In this document: positions 1 through 11,296 of the stretch, piece after piece
How positions within the stretch are numbered: position 1 is the first letter of the stretch
Layout of the letters: each line of letters opens with the position of its first letter
NCBI GenBank assembly: GCA_905221605.1
Contig: CAJNDS010002131.1
Span: 1-64,000 of the forward strand
Source of the DNA: Symbiodinium natans
Taxonomy: Eukaryota; Sar; Dinophyceae; Suessiales; Symbiodiniaceae
Reading direction: 5' to 3'
DNA length: 64,000 nucleotides
Notes under the pieces: generated by a model
Told to the model about the DNA's origin: nothing
Database searches by the model: none
What the model saw: the letters and a program-made list of their open reading frames with translations, nothing else
Program-made: the position numbers and the translations under genes

Positions 1-237
1 CCCTAAACCCTAAACCCTAAACCCTAAACCCTAAATCCCCAACCCTCGAGTCGGTTTTGTGCCTAAATCAATATGAAGCCCGAGGCTCGCGTGTCGGAAA
101 TGAGAGCCCTCACACTAGGCAGTACCTCTTGTGTAGGCTTTAGGGTTTAGGGTTTAATTAGGGTTTAGGGTTTGGGGTTTAGGGTTTAGGGTTTAATTAG
201 GGTTTAGGGTTTGGGGTTTAGGGTTTAGGGTTTAGGG
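1..237. repeat. Telomere-capped cassette 1 (C-array, 103-bp core, G-array)
   Basis: Five exact CCCTAAA units (1-35) are followed by a 103-bp GC-rich core (36-138) without an ORF, then a G-array (139-237). Within the G-array a 39-bp block containing the variants TTTAATT and TTTGGGG occurs twice in tandem before three perfect units. The C-strand-left, G-strand-right orientation is that of a linear molecule with telomeres at both ends. The first bases could be a chromosome end, but the same layout recurs internally many times. Confidence 0.85.
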
Positions 238-245
238 CCGCTAAC

Positions 246-353
246 TTGGGATGTTCCCCCTTATACTAGCCGTCCTTGGTAGAGATTATAGTACCCCCTA
301 GTCTAATGCCAATCAAGGACTGTTCGTCTGCTAGTGTCAGGGGCGCCATCCCA
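246..353. mobile_element. Short inverted-repeat element, family A
   Basis: Starts TTGGGATGTTCCCCC and ends CATCCCAg, with inner inverted segments (TCCTTG and CAAGGA). It shares its start with the elements at 29,491, 44,191 and 44,639. No clear target duplication is visible at this copy. Confidence 0.6.
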
Positions 354-525
354 GACTATCCGTGTCAAGCCATGGCCTGCGCGCTGGACATCACCAAGCC
401 ATGATCTGAGTTCAACACTCACTCCTAGAGTCAGAACGTGCCGCCCGCGCACTGAGAGGTCGTGGGGCAGGGTTCTCACGTAGTTGCGGATGCCGCCGCA
501 ACCACCGATCTCTACTCGGCGCCCT

Positions 526-1470
526 CCCTAAACCCTAAACCCTAAACCCTAAACCCCAAAACCCTAAACCCCCAAACCCCAAAACCCTAAACCCCAAAAC
601 CCTAAACCCTGAGGTGCATGCAAGCAGCCACATCCACACACGCCTGGCCCTTGCCGCATCCCATGTCCAGGACCCGCGACTGGGGTGTCAGCTTCATCAG
701 TGTCCTTGTTTTTGTCAGGACACACAGCATCCTAGGAATCCTACACCTAGGAATCCCAGGACTCCTAGGAATCCTGGGATTCCTTGGAATCCGAGGATTC
801 CTAGGAAGTCGGCACGCCAAGCTGAGGCTTGGTCAACATGTGGTCCGTCAGCGCATATCCGCTCTCGGTGATGTTGAGCTCTTGAGAGCTCGTGCTGCCT
901 TACAGTACGACCATAGGCTGTGCAGATCGCGTCATAGCTCAATCCTCCCCGCAAGACCGTTGCAGCATGCTCAGCACACGCTTCCTTGAGCTGCACTGAA
1001 GCCAACACCTCTCTGAGACCCATGCCTGGTGAGAGGTGCGGGAAGTAGCCCAACCGAATATTGTCACCTTACATGCAGGAGAAGCTCGACACAAAGTCTG
1101 GCTGCAACATTTCGTGCCGTCTTGTGGGCTCGAGGCACTTTTGAAGATCAGATCGTAGTGGAATGACTGGTCATAGTAGTCTTTCTGATTCGCCTGGCCT
1201 GTTGCAAGCACAGTACACTCCACGCCTACAAGTTGCCTACAAGACCTTGCTGTCAACTGCTGAGAGGCATGAAGCTCTAAGCCCATAACCCCACAAGCCC
1301 TAAAGGGCCTTCCACCTGTTGTGCTCGGGTTAAACCAGCCGTGGCCATGGCCCGAGGGCGAAGACCGGCGCCGGCAGCCCATGGTGCTCCTTTGCCTTCG
1401 TAAGGTTTAGGGTTTAGGGTTTAGGGTTTAGGGTTCAGGGTTCAGGGTTCAGGGTTCAGGGTTTAGGGTT
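526..1470. repeat. Telomere-capped cassette 2 (long 795-bp core)
   Basis: C-array 526-610 with CCCCAAA variants, core 611-1405, G-array 1406-1470 with a run of TTCAGGG variants. The core is much longer than the usual 70-165 bp. It contains a palindromic CCTAGGAATC cluster. Small overlapping ORFs (for example 939-1382 minus) show no recognisable domain and I do not call them. Confidence 0.6.
731..807. repeat. Palindromic CCTAGGAATC cluster
   Basis: Several copies of CCTAGGAATCC alternate with its reverse complement. The outermost arms (731-741 and 794-804) pair exactly. In translation it gives artificial PRNPRIP or GILGFLG repeats. Confidence 0.7.
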
Positions 1471-1502
1471 CAAGCAGGAGTAACCTAGGAACAAACAGGG
1501 TG

Positions 1503-1572
1503 CCTTTTTTGGTTTAATGGGGGTTAGAAGGGAACCTAAACCCCTAAAAAAAAGTGAATCAGGGCCTACTCT
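1503..1572. mobile_element. Dispersed repeat, family M
   Basis: Shares the opening TTTGGTTTAA plus a G-run and the closing AGGGCCTACTCTGGGTCC with 21,050-21,168. The middle differs by homopolymer expansion. No TSD was identified. Confidence 0.5.
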
Positions 1573-1693
1573 GGGTCCGAGATAATTGGTTTGTGGATTT
1601 TGGGGGGATCCATGGCTCGGAGTTCAGGATCGGAAGCTGCAGCAGCATGTTCTCAACGTCCTGAACCTTCAGGCATCTAACTAATTTTAATGC

Positions 1694-1812
1694 TAAGGGT
1701 TTAGGGTTTAGGGTTTAGGGTTTAGGGTTTAGGGTTTAGGGTTTAGGGTTTAGGGTTTAGGGTTTAGGGTTTAGGGTTTAGGGTTTAGAGTTTACAGTTT
1801 AGGGTTTAGGGT
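1694..1812 (+). repeat. TTTAGGG array
   Basis: About 16 units, nearly perfect, decaying to TTTAGAG and TTTACAG near the right end. The nearest array on the left is also a G-array, so this one is not capped by a C-array. Confidence 0.9.
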
Positions 1813-2310
1813 TCTAAGCCCAAGCTGGGAAAAAAAGGTTCAGGATCCGAGGAGCTGCAGCTAAGGCTGCCAAGATACGCAGCAAGTGCACGAGGGGCTC
1901 GAAACGTCGCAGGGGTCCCGCCATGGCAGCAAGATCAACTTCGGCGCAACCCAGACCCTCAGCCAAAATCCAGTACACACGCATCAGTGCGGCGTTCTGA
2001 ACGACGAACTTAGAAAAATCCCGATGAAGCAGCAAGCATCCTTATGCCTAGCGACAGCTTGAGCAAAAGCAGAAGGTGACATCAACATGACTCCACATGC
2101 TGCTAATTACTTCCGACCCTGCTGCTTGCAGAAACAAAGTCTGCAAGCCGTAACCACCCAACCCGAGCCCCCAAAATGAATAATACAAAAAGCAAAGTCG
2201 ATCCCAATACGAACCCGTCCAGGGATGAATCGAAAGTGGAACGGGACAAGTTTTGCGGGGCTTGTCGGCTCACTTTCCGATGTTCTCTGCTGCAGCACAC
2301 AACCTAAGGA

Positions 2311-2398
2311 TTGCCCTTAAAGCCCTCTCAGAAAATATTCCTCAATATGATCCTCTTGAATCCAGTACAGGGAAATATGTATGTCCCAAGGGCCTACC
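2311..2398. mobile_element. Short interspersed element, family J
   Basis: Same order of words as copies at 5,621, 20,017 and 40,094: CCCTTAAAGCCCTCT near the start, ATGATCCTCTT in the middle and AAGGGCCTACC at the end. Ends are weakly inverted (GGCCCCTT with AAGGGCC). Confidence 0.6.
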
Positions 2399-3289
2399 TA
2401 GTAACATGCTTTTGATGAGCGTCGCACCCTAACCCCTGACATACCGAAAAACTCGCGACGCCAGCCGGCCTGCGCTTTGGCGAAATCGATCCCAGTGCTC
2501 GCTTGCAGCATCCAGCGCTTCAGCACCTGCAAAAGGGGCCGCAGAAACTTTCTCAATTTCCACATCGCTGTTCGAAGATCTTGGGGTTTAGGGTTTCGGG
2601 CTTAGTTCTTCAAAACCCTAAAGCTCCTCAACTCGAGTTGTTGCAGGATAGTTCGATCAAAGCGCAACGCACCAAACCCTCAAACACTGGACCACTGAAC
2701 TTGGACTGGCATGAGAATAGCACTTCAGCAGGTTTCAAGCTAAACCTGTGGCCCGGTACGGCGCTGGGCTTTAAGTTTCAGCTTTCGCGACCTTCCGCGC
2801 GCTGAGTCCGAGCGAGTTTCGGACACTGTCACCGACGTTCTTTCCATATCTATAGCAACACAAGCGCCTCATACAGCCGCAGCTAAGGTACTGTGCCTCT
2901 GTACCACACACTCCTGAACCTGACGCCAAACATCGTAATTCTTTCAGGGTACAGTAGAAGGTCCGAGGCCAGGGCTGGAACGATGACGGAGAGTGGCTGA
3001 GGGCTTGCAGCCTTTGGCACTCTGGGCTTCGCGCGGTTTGGGGTGTGGGGTTGGTTGGGGGTGCAAGCGTTCTGGTCTGACTATTAACCTCGAGGAAGAG
3101 CTGAGTGTTGAAGAAGCTTTGGCAAGCTATGGCTTGGAACGTTGTGATGAGGAAGGGCCGGGGGTTTCCCATAATTGCGAAGTGCATAGTTATGATGAAC
3201 TGTGGATGTCGTGTGCACAGCATGAACACTAGACTTCTCATCCCTTCGATCGCTCAAGATGTCTCTGAACTGCAAAGGAAGCAGCACGG

Positions 3290-3800
3290 CAACGGTGGCA
3301 TGGGCATAGTGAAGGTTCTTACGATGACGATGACAATGACGATGATGACGATGATGATGATGATGGTGACGATGTTGCCGATACTGGTGGCTGCTGTCGG
3401 CCGGCTGCTGTTGTGTTGTTGATGGTAGCTGGTGGTAGTTGGTTGGCTGGGGTGGCTGTGGTGGTTGCTGTGGTTGTCGTGGTTGATGGATTGTTTGTGG
3501 TTGTGGTTGTGGTTGTGATTGTTGCTTCCCCTGTCGGTTGGTTGTTGGTTGGCTGGTTGTTGGTTGGTTGGTGCTTGGCTTCTTCTTGGTTGTTGGTTGA
3601 TGGTTGGTTGGTTGCTTGCTGTCCTTGTCGTTGTCGAGTGTCGTTGTTGTTTGTTGCTTGCTGTGTTGTTGGTTGGTTGTTTGCTTGCTCGTGTTGTTTG
3701 TTTTGTTGTGTGTCGTGAGGTGTAAGAGGTGTGTGTGTGTGTTGCTGGGCATTGCTGTTTGTTGTGCATTCCTTGTTGTGTGTTGCTTGCTGCTCCAACG
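3290..3800. repeat. GAT then GTT/GGTTG low-complexity tract
   Basis: A GATGAC trinucleotide stretch (about 3,328-3,366) passes into roughly 400 bases made almost only of G and T on the plus strand (GTTGGTTG, GTGTGT). The strand asymmetry is extreme. Confidence 0.85.
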
Positions 3801-4513
3801 TCAAAAGAAAGGTGCCTGGGACGTCTTAGCACGTGCTCGGGGACTACAATCGCACCTCTCACCTAGGCCCCGTGCACGTACTCGAAATCGCGCTCCCACA
3901 TAAAGTTCCCATGCACTTTTTGAGGCACCGTTCCGTAGGACGAAACGTGCAGGTGGTGCGCGCCTCTTCCCTACCCCCCCACCCCCCTCCCCCCGCCCAA
4001 CAGCTTTCATGCAATGATTTTGCACACTGTGAGAAAGCCCATCGAACCCTGTCCCCCTCGTACCCCTAGCCCGGTCGAGGCGGGTTGCGCAGAGTTCAAT
4101 GACTTCCCTTCTGAAAACGCGTGCTTGACGACATTGCGATGTAAAACCTTGAAGACGCACGCCGCAACTCCCGAACCTCGCTATTGAGCTGACTTTGCGT
4201 GACCTACAGGCCTTCAGGGCAACGCTGTCTGCATAACATTGCGAATCTAATGCTAGCCCAAGACCCTGTCGAATATGTTCCCGAACACCGAATCAGAGAA
4301 AGTGGAACCCAAATCCCGAACTGGACCTCTTCTCTGAGCCAAGCCCCAAAAAACCCTGGAACCTCTGACATCCTCTGACAACTGCTTCCTTGTGGGGGTT
4401 ACGGGGTTACATTCAAGAATAAAAATTTCAATTCCTTACTGGGAATATTATAGTATGGCAACATGTAGAATTACAACCAAAAAGGACCCAGACAACAGCC
4501 CCTTCTCGTTGAT

Positions 4514-4741
4514 CCCTAAACCCTAAACCCTAAACCCTAAACCCTAAACCCTAAACCCTAAACCCTAAACCCTAAACCCTAAACCCTAAACCCTAAACCC
4601 TAAACCTGAGGCTGCTGAGGCTGCCAGCTCTTCTGGACTCACTGGGTGCAAGGTGACCGTGTCGACCTGACAGACCTCGGGTCTATGAGGGTTTCCCAAA
4701 CGGTTTAGGGTTTAGGGTTTAGGGTTTAGGGTTTAGGGTTT
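4514..4741. repeat. Telomere-capped cassette 3
   Basis: C-array 4,514-4,606 (13 near-perfect units), 97-bp core, G-array 4,704-4,741. The core contains GCTGCTGAGGCTGCCA, also seen in cassette 5. Confidence 0.9.
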
Positions 4742-4742
4742 C

Positions 4743-4843
4743 GGGTTTCCCAAAATAGGGGTTTACCCTTTTGGGGGGTTCCTATAAAAAGGCTTATACT
4801 ACTTCGGGGTATATAAGGGGTACCCCTATCTTGGGAAGTACCC
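4743..4843. mobile_element. Inverted-repeat element, family D2
   Basis: 101 bp. Left end GGGTTTCCCAAAATAGGGG pairs imperfectly with the right end (CCCCTATCTTGGGAAGTACCC read in reverse complement). It sits immediately right of a G-array. Related copies are at 11,604, 30,168 and 39,070. Confidence 0.7.
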
Positions 4844-4942
4844 ATATTCGGGGGCCTCAGGGGGCCTTAAGGTGCTCGGTGTGAAGTTCTCCTCAACTCT
4901 AAGCTCCTTGCTTGCATAGCCTGAACCAAGGGTTTAGGCTGG

Positions 4943-5017
4943 TTTAGGGTTTAGGGTTTAGGGTTTAGGGTTTAGGGTTTAGGGTTTAGGGTTTAGGGTT
5001 TAGGGTTTAGGGTTTAG
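4943..5017 (+). repeat. TTTAGGG array
   Basis: About 10 perfect units, without a partner C-array close by on the left. Confidence 0.9.
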
Positions 5018-5128
5018 CAGACCCTAGACCCTCAACCCCGAATTTTCGGGAAGCCTACAGGCCTGACGATCTCCCGAAAGCCGAGAGCTTGAAGCAGTCC
5101 CAAGGATGCCTAGAAATTATAACAAAAC

Positions 5129-5246
5129 CTTGGCTGCACTTAGGAGGGTAGCTATGAATTAAAAATATATATTTAGCTGACTGATAGAGGAACCCAATAA
5201 ACCCAAAAAGGCTAAGGATCTAAAGTTACACTAAAGCACCACAAAG
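5129..5246. mobile_element. Short element, family B, with 4-bp TSD AAAC
   Basis: 118 bp from CTTGGCTGCACTTAGG to CACCACAAAG, nearly identical to 10,010-10,120 in its right 65 bases. It is flanked by AAAC on both sides (5,125-5,128 and 5,247-5,250). Terminal inversion is weak. Confidence 0.7.
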
Positions 5247-5620
5247 AAACGACCCCGTGACAAAAGTGGTTCGGAAAAGAGCGCGCAAGGAGGAGCGACT
5301 TAGCCACGGGCCAGCGCGGGATCTTTCCGAGCATGAGCGCCCTGCCTAAGCAAAGACCGGGTTTAGGGTTTAGGGTTTAGGGTTTAAGGTTCAGTGCTTA
5401 GGCGCGGCTAGCGGGTTTCGGGATCCGCCGTTTTAAGTCCTGGAACCGGCCCGCAACCACGAAACCCTAACCCTTTAGGGTTTGGGGTTTAGGGTTTAGG
5501 GTCCCGGGCAGCTGCCGCCGCTCGACATCGAAGGCATGCATCCATGCGCTGACGCCTTTCAAGGATTTAGGGTTTATGGTTTAGGATTTAGGGTTTAGGG
5601 TAGTCAGAGTTCCGCGGGGG

Positions 5621-5692
5621 CATGAAAAATAATCCTAAATATGATCCTCTGCAACCCAATAATGGAAAACATGCAATATCCCAAGGGCCTAC
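5621..5692. mobile_element. Truncated family J element
   Basis: Matches the middle and right end of family J (ATGATCCTCT, CCCAAGGGCCTAC). The left end is missing. Confidence 0.5.
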
Positions 5693-6348
5693 GGGACCAA
5701 TGGTGTTGGGAGCTAAGGGGTTTTAAGCATCAGTCAGGGTTCACCTGGGTTTGTAGAACTAAGCGTGAACACATACCAACACAAATCTAGCCTAAGCCTG
5801 AACAGCTCTCGATGAGCTCAACGACGCACAGCCAAAATGACATGATATGAAGTCGATGAAATCGGTCCGAGGCCCTAAGAGTCCCAGTCCCGAGTGAACT
5901 CGTTTTAAAGGGTTTTGGGGCTGCTGAACCCCTCAACTCAAGCTGGTTTTGCGGCTGAGTTGGGGCTCACACGCCCTGGAAAGCCTCGGGGCCCTAGCCC
6001 TACATGGCCTGCTGCAAGCCCCGACAGATCACCGAACACCTGCTAGTGCAGGACAGGGTGTTTGGAGGAGGCTGGAGGGCTTTCAGAGCTTTGGGTTTCG
6101 GTGTTGGGCTCTATAGGGTCGAGGCAGGGGCGGAATCCTTGTTCCTGATGCTTCATGAGAAGGAGCCCACCCAGAACCCTAAGGCCTAGACACCAGACGG
6201 CTTAGACTTTAAGGCGAAAAAGAACGAGGCGTCAGAACCCACAGCCCCTAAGCCCAAGCTCAAAGTGCAAGTGCACACTCCCTTGTGGCCCAATGGCGAG
6301 CGCAAATACCCGAAGCCCAGGCCGGAAGCCCTAAAACAAACGCCTCAA

Positions 6349-6679
6349 CCCTAAACCCTAAACCCTAAACCCTAAACCGTAAATCCTAAACCCTAAACCC
6401 TAAACCCTAAACCCTAAACCCTAAACCCTAAACCCTAAACCCTAAACCCTAAACCCTAAACCCTAAACCCTAAACCCTAAATCCCCACCCCTCGCCCTTA
6501 AAGAAAAGGCTCAGGATTTGGAGCCCTGCTGAGCACCGCGGCGCTGTGAGGTCCGTGGGCTGCAAGTCGCGAGATTACTTCGGGAGCCTTGGGGTTTAGG
6601 GTTTAGGGTTTAGGGTTTAGGGTTTAGGGTTTAGGGTTTAGGGTTTAGGGTTTAGGGTTAAAGCTTTAGGGTTCAGGGT
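6349..6679. repeat. Telomere-capped cassette 4
   Basis: C-array 6,349-6,481 (19 units, two variant units), 113-bp core, G-array 6,595-6,679. The C-array ends in TAAATCCCCA followed by CCCTCG, almost as in cassette 1. Confidence 0.9.
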
Positions 6680-6720
6680 GAAACAGGGTCCAGGCATTAC
6701 TTCGGCAGAATGGTGAAGTT

Positions 6721-6810
6721 GAGGGTCAGAAGTACTCATAGTATTCCCTTAGGGTCCCTTTATAGTTCTACTAGCCCCCCAAGACCCTATTCTAATTATT
6801 CAGTAGGCCC
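6721..6810. mobile_element. Short element, family C
   Basis: Shows the family C words in order: GGGTC-GAA-like start, TATTCCCTTAGGGTCCCTTT, a CCCCCC run, AAGACCCTATTCTAATTATT and a CAG-GGCCC end. The start is degraded. Confidence 0.55.
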
Positions 6811-7411
6811 ACGCGAAGTTGTGCAAGGACCTCGCGAGGTTTGGTCGTAAAACTTTCTCGACTGCAATCATCCCAGAGCCTTTAGGGTTTAGGGTTTGGG
6901 TTTATAGTTTAGTTTAGGGCTTGCCCATGCACAAGGGCCCACTTGCTACAGCAAACGGTTGTCCAAAACCAATTCGACATTGACCCAAAGATGCGAATCT
7001 TCCTGCTAAAAAGGGAACGCTTTCGATTCTTCGGCTTCAAGCCTTCACGAAGCCCGCGTAACCTTCGTCGTCATTGCAGGTTCCTCTGAGCCATGCACCG
7101 AAATGAGCGCAAAGACATCCCGAGGCAAGATGAAGAAGTGGGGGTCAAGCCTGCCAGGACACCCTCTAACCCCTTAAAAAAGGCCCTCCCTGTATAGGGT
7201 TGATTCTGGGGATTATAGGGCCTTATAGCCCATCCTGGTGTGGACTTTGTGGCTTTAGGCTTGCGAGGTCTCTGGGTTTACAAGGGGTCCTGTGCATGAG
7301 ATTCAAGTTTTCGGGTGCTTCACCTAGTCGAACCCTGAATGTAAGTTATGTGCGTTTAGATTGGAGTGGATGCCCACGAAAACATGAATAAAACCCTTCA
7401 AACTATGCACA
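6811..7411. other. Non-coding stretch
   Basis: A small degenerate G-array lies at 6,883-6,919. A 63-codon ORF (7,200-7,391 plus) has no recognisable feature. Nothing else is seen. Confidence 0.5.
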
Positions 7412-7742
7412 CCCTAAACCCTAAACCCTAAACCCTAAACCCTAAAGCCTAAACCCTAAACCCTAAACCCTATATTCGTTTCTTCTGAGGCCCGGATATT
7501 CGGCCTCCAGCTGCGCTGCTGAGGCTGCCAAGATCCCAACACCTCACGCAGCACACAGGCTTCTGCTTTGGGTGGTTTAGGGTTTAGGGTTTCGGTTTAG
7601 GGTTTAGGGTTTAGGGTTTAGGGTTTAGGGTTTAGGGTTTAGGGTTTAGGGTTTAGGGTTTAGGGTTTAGGGTTTAGGGTTTAGGGTTCAGGGTTCAGGG
7701 TTCAGGGTTCAGGGTTCAGGGTGTAGGGTGTAGGGTTTAGGG
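7412..7742. repeat. Telomere-capped cassette 5
   Basis: C-array 7,412-7,471, 104-bp core, G-array 7,576-7,742 (about 23 units). The G-array ends in five consecutive TTCAGGG and then GTAGGGT variants, i.e. the variants are clustered rather than scattered. Confidence 0.9.
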
Positions 7743-8134
7743 CCTAGGGCCCAGGCTTGTTTTGAGATGCCAAAGGCCGTGAAGGCTTTCGCTGTTGCCG
7801 TAGGGTTCGGGGCTTCGTGTGCTTCGAGGCGTAGGGCTTCAAGCTTTCACGATAGCAGGGTTCAGAGAAGTAGTAGGTCTTGGTGCCTGTGGCTTGGGTG
7901 TTTTATCAATTAGCCCTTAGTTATGGGGGGAACCTAGGGGGGTTAGTACAGAGAGGGGGTAGTAGGAGAACCCAAGCTTTAACGACACTCAGCTTCATGC
8001 ATGTTTTCCTTCGACAACATCTGCTACATCTTGGGCTTCAGAGACCCTGATTGCCAATGGCTTTGGGAGCTATAAGCGAGCCCTGGGGGCCTCAACCCGC
8101 ACCCTTTGCACTCTTGCACGTGCATGTCCGACAT

Positions 8135-8411
8135 CCCTAAACCCTAAACCCTAAACCCTAAACCCTAAACCCTAAACCCTAAACCCTAAACCCTAAACCC
8201 TAAACCCTAAACCCTAAACGGATCCCACCGGGGGGCCTTCCTTCCTGCCGGCTCCAACCGCTGGAGCTCGTCAAGAAACCCCTCTGGGCGGACGAAGACG
8301 TCATGCCTTCGGATGGTTTGGGGGACAGTTCGCATGCACATGTGGGGGTTTACGATATATATATATATATATATACGGTTTAGGGTTTAGGGCCTTTAGG
8401 GTTTAGGGTTT
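8135..8411. repeat. Telomere-capped cassette 6
   Basis: C-array 8,135-8,219 (12 perfect units), 159-bp core ending in a TA-dinucleotide run (8,354-8,375), short G-array 8,379-8,411. The preceding 390 bp (7,743-8,134) show no gene. Confidence 0.85.
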
Positions 8412-8415
8412 GCGA

Positions 8416-8511
8416 TGATTGGGGGGGGGGGGGTACCTTATTGGGATGCTTATTATAAGTGAATCCTACTATTTTGGGTCTATATTGGGTCCACTGCATC
8501 CACGAATGAAT
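8416..8511. mobile_element. Family D1 element with G homopolymer
   Basis: Contains the D1 words GGTACCTTATTGGG, GAATCCTACTATTTTGGG and TCTATATTGGGTCC. The left end is replaced by a run of 12-13 G. Confidence 0.55.
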
Positions 8512-8594
8512 CGAGGGCGTAGACTCAGGGACAGGTGCGATGAGGTGTGGATGCGGGTGTACGCAGATCAATGTGGGCACATGTCTCTTGCTAA

Positions 8595-8882
8595 CCCTAA
8601 ACTAAACCCTAAACCCTAAACCCTAAACCCTAAACCCTAAACCCTAAACCCTAAACCCTAAACCCTAAAACCGAATCTTGGGCTGCGCAGTTTGTCCTCG
8701 TCACCAGAAGCCAGCGAAAGTGAAAATCTCGAAGCAGGCCGAAGGCCTCTTCAGATCTAGGAGTTGGGTTCCATACTTGCCCTACGGCCCTACATGTCGC
8801 AAACCTCAAATCGTCGCTCTGCAACTCAATGAGCTTAGGGTTTAGGGTTTAGAGCTGAGGGTTGAGGGTTGAGGGTTTAGGG
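8595..8882. repeat. Telomere-capped cassette 7
   Basis: C-array 8,595-8,670, 164-bp core, short degenerate G-array 8,835-8,882 with TTGAGGG variants. Confidence 0.75.
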
Positions 8883-10009
8883 TCTCAGCTGTCGCTCCTC
8901 TGGGCTCCATGGTCTCCTCCCTTTCAGGAAGCTGTAGCAGGAGATTCGAAGCTCAACAGCTTCAAGCCCTAAAACCCAAAACAACTCCACACGGCGAATC
9001 TTGTGGCTACACAACCAGTGCGAACATCTCTTCATGTGTCCGGTCCCGCATCCTAAACCCCAAGCCCTATAAATCCTGTAAACCCTAAACCGCATAAAGC
9101 TTCATCGATGCCGTGTAACGATGAAAGTTAGGGCTATTTGGGCATTTCTTTGGGCAAGGGGTAGTTGGGTGTGACTTGTTTAGGATTCCGGAATCAAGCA
9201 GCATGCCCGAAAGGCGCAGGAAAAGCCCTGTGTGCCAAGCCAGGTATTATGCTGTATGCAGTTTATACGAACGCTGGAACATAACACAGAATCGGTTCAG
9301 GTCTTGCTCCTTGTTTACGAAGCCAAAGTAGGCATGCACATACTCGCCAACTCTCATAGACTCATAAACATGAAGGGCATTTCCTCAATGAAGCACATGG
9401 CAAGAAATACGAAGGGAACATGGAACCTGCAACAGCTGATCCGTGGTGGCTTCTTGCCCGGTGGCGGCCGGCGACAGCCTGCGAAAATGGAAGCCGTGGT
9501 TGGTTTCATGTCACGTTGCATACACAGGACAAACCTGGGACAAACACTCGATGAAAGGAGAGAAGACTGTCTACCAGCTCCCGAGCATCTTGCAACTACA
9601 GGGTCGCAACCGGAGATGCGTTGAAATAGGCAAAACATCCTTTACGTAGTTCCCCTTGATAAGTGCCCACAGACTTTCCCAGATTCTACACATCACGCAG
9701 TCCTTGTGGCCGCGGGCAGAACGAGGATGTCCTACAAGTGCTGGCTTGCCACCGAGATCTGTATCATGAAGAATGTTCAAGCCGACGCAAGACCCCTCTT
9801 TCTACACACCATATGCTGATAATTACCCCATACCCTACACCAAAACAGTGGCGAGTATTCCAGGGGCGGTGATGCATGTTGGTTGTGCGGTGCTGCACAT
9901 GACAAATGTCACACCCTGAACCCATTCTTCGGGTCGGGTTGTCACACTGTTTATAGACATGTGCAATCCAAAGCAACCAGCCTGAAAGTACCCGGCTGTA
10001 TATTAAATA

Positions 10010-10120
10010 CTTGGCTGCACTCAGGAGGGTAGTTATGAATTAAATTCTTAGCTGCCTGATTAAGGAACCCAATAAACCCAAAAAGGCTAAGGATCTAAAG
10101 TTACACTAAAGCACCACAAG
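10010..10120. mobile_element. Short element, family B, second copy
   Basis: 111 bp and nearly identical to 5,129-5,246 from AACCCAATAAACCC to GCACCACAA. Flanks AATA and ATTA differ at one position from an exact 4-bp duplication. Confidence 0.7.
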
Positions 10121-10339
10121 ATTAGTTCAGCTACTATTTCCAAATACATAGTATTCGGGACAGTGTGGAATTAAGTAGTCTATAACATTGAGGCGCTTAG
10201 CGCTGTTGACTTCGCAAAGTTGGCTGTAAACAACACTATAGCTAGCAGTGCTCGTGCTGCTGCATCTCCTCCGCCTGTCGGAGCAAGACCTTTCGAGAGA
10301 GGAAAGCCTGGTACATGCTTGCATGTATGAGTCGAGATA

Positions 10340-10456
10340 CGTGGGGGTTTGCGAAAGTAGGGGAGCCCGAAGATAAACCCCCAAAATAATAGGATTCCCT
10401 TCTAGTACGGACCCCAATAAGGTACCGCTCATTTCGGAACCCCCCCCCCCCCCCCC
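10340..10456. mobile_element. Family D1 element, reverse orientation
   Basis: Begins CGTGGGGGTTTGCGAAA, contains AATAATAGGATTCCCTT and CCCCAATAAGGTACC, and runs into an 18-base C homopolymer. Confidence 0.65.
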
Positions 10457-11091
10457 CACATTTCAAACCTCAAATGATGTCTGTCCTGATGCGCGTCTTG
10501 CTCTTGTTGTAGAGCGTTGTGGAGACCAGCCTGCAGGGCGTGAAGAGACTCGGCCACTGCGAAACCCCGACACCAAGCCCTGAAAAAACCTTTGGTTCCC
10601 CAAGGGCGGGGAGCGAACGTGGGGGGGGGGGGGGGGTGGCAAGCTTGCAAGAGTGCCGGAGACGATATGCATGGGCATTGCATGGGCGCAGGGGCATTAG
10701 AGGACCAGGCTATGGCCTGGTCCGCTGATGGATCTGAGGGCCAAGATTAGGCAGGGCTCCCGCTTCAGGAGGCGTCGAGCTGTTAAGTTTACATTGAGAT
10801 TGATGAGGCATCTCACGCTTTGTCAGTTGTGAGGCGTTCCGCCTTGTGTCAACACTGAGGTTTTCATGAGGTCTCTCGCGCGTTTGTAACGAGACGCCCA
10901 TAGAAGGCCACACAAGACTGCCCAAACCTGAGGACGTATGGAAAGATGTCAAAGTGTTCGAAAGGCCTTAACACTCCCTTCATGCCTGGCAAAAGCTTAT
11001 CAAGCCCCCCAGCATTGGCCCAGCGCAAAGAGCGAAAGAGCAATTCTCATGCCCACAGAACGCCCCGTTTTGAGGAAGAAGGCTCCGATAA

Positions 11092-11194
11092 CCTAGTTGT
11101 CCAGTAACCTGGGGGAATTCAAGCTTAACCTTTGGGATTACAAGGGGATTCTACTACCCCAAAAAGGTTAAAGGTTACCTACTCTACTACTAGG
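11092..11194. mobile_element. Family E inverted-repeat element, TSD ATAA
   Basis: 103 bp from CCTAGTTGTCCAGTAACC to GTTACCTACTC-TACTACTAGG, with imperfect inverted ends. Flanked by ATAA on both sides (11,088-11,091 and 11,195-11,198). Almost identical to 15,905-16,007. Confidence 0.9.
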
Positions 11195-11296
11195 ATAAAG
11201 ACTTTTGGGGACCTTTTCCGCTAACTGGGAGTCTCGTCCCCCCATTTTGCAGGCTTCGGGGGCTCCCGAGTTCGAAGATCTGTGGGACTGAGGCTT

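Larger units (their letters stand above)
1813..4513. other. Non-coding stretch with one family J element and low-complexity DNA
   Basis: I see no gene here. It contains a family J element (2,311-2,398), a GAT/GTT-rich tract (3,290-3,800), and the A/C-rich tracts 3,970-3,995. The longest ORFs (3,084-3,862 minus) are translations of the low-complexity tract (His/Asn/Gln/Thr runs) and are not credible proteins. Confidence 0.6.
5018..6348. other. Non-coding stretch with degenerate telomeric repeats and two short elements
   Basis: Holds a family B element (5,129), a truncated family J copy (5,621-5,692), small degenerate G-arrays (5,362-5,388, 5,571-5,601) and a back-to-back C/G junction at about 5,463-5,500. 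A 61-codon ORF (6,004-6,189 plus) is not recognisable. Confidence 0.55.
8883..11091. other. Non-coding stretch, 2.2 kb
   Basis: No convincing gene. The longest ORF (9,232-9,624 plus, 130 codons) has overlapping ORFs on the opposite strand and no domain I recognise. Contains a family B element, a family D1 element, and G/C homopolymer runs at 10,440-10,457 and 10,621-10,636. Confidence 0.5.

Noticed and set aside
1-35. True chromosome end at base 1
   Set aside because: Only five heptamers, and they are part of a cassette with the same layout as two dozen internal ones. A window edge cut through an array explains it equally well.
3084-3862. Long minus-strand ORFs rich in His, Asn, Gln and Thr
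   Set aside because: They are translations of the GAT/GTT low-complexity tract in several frames.
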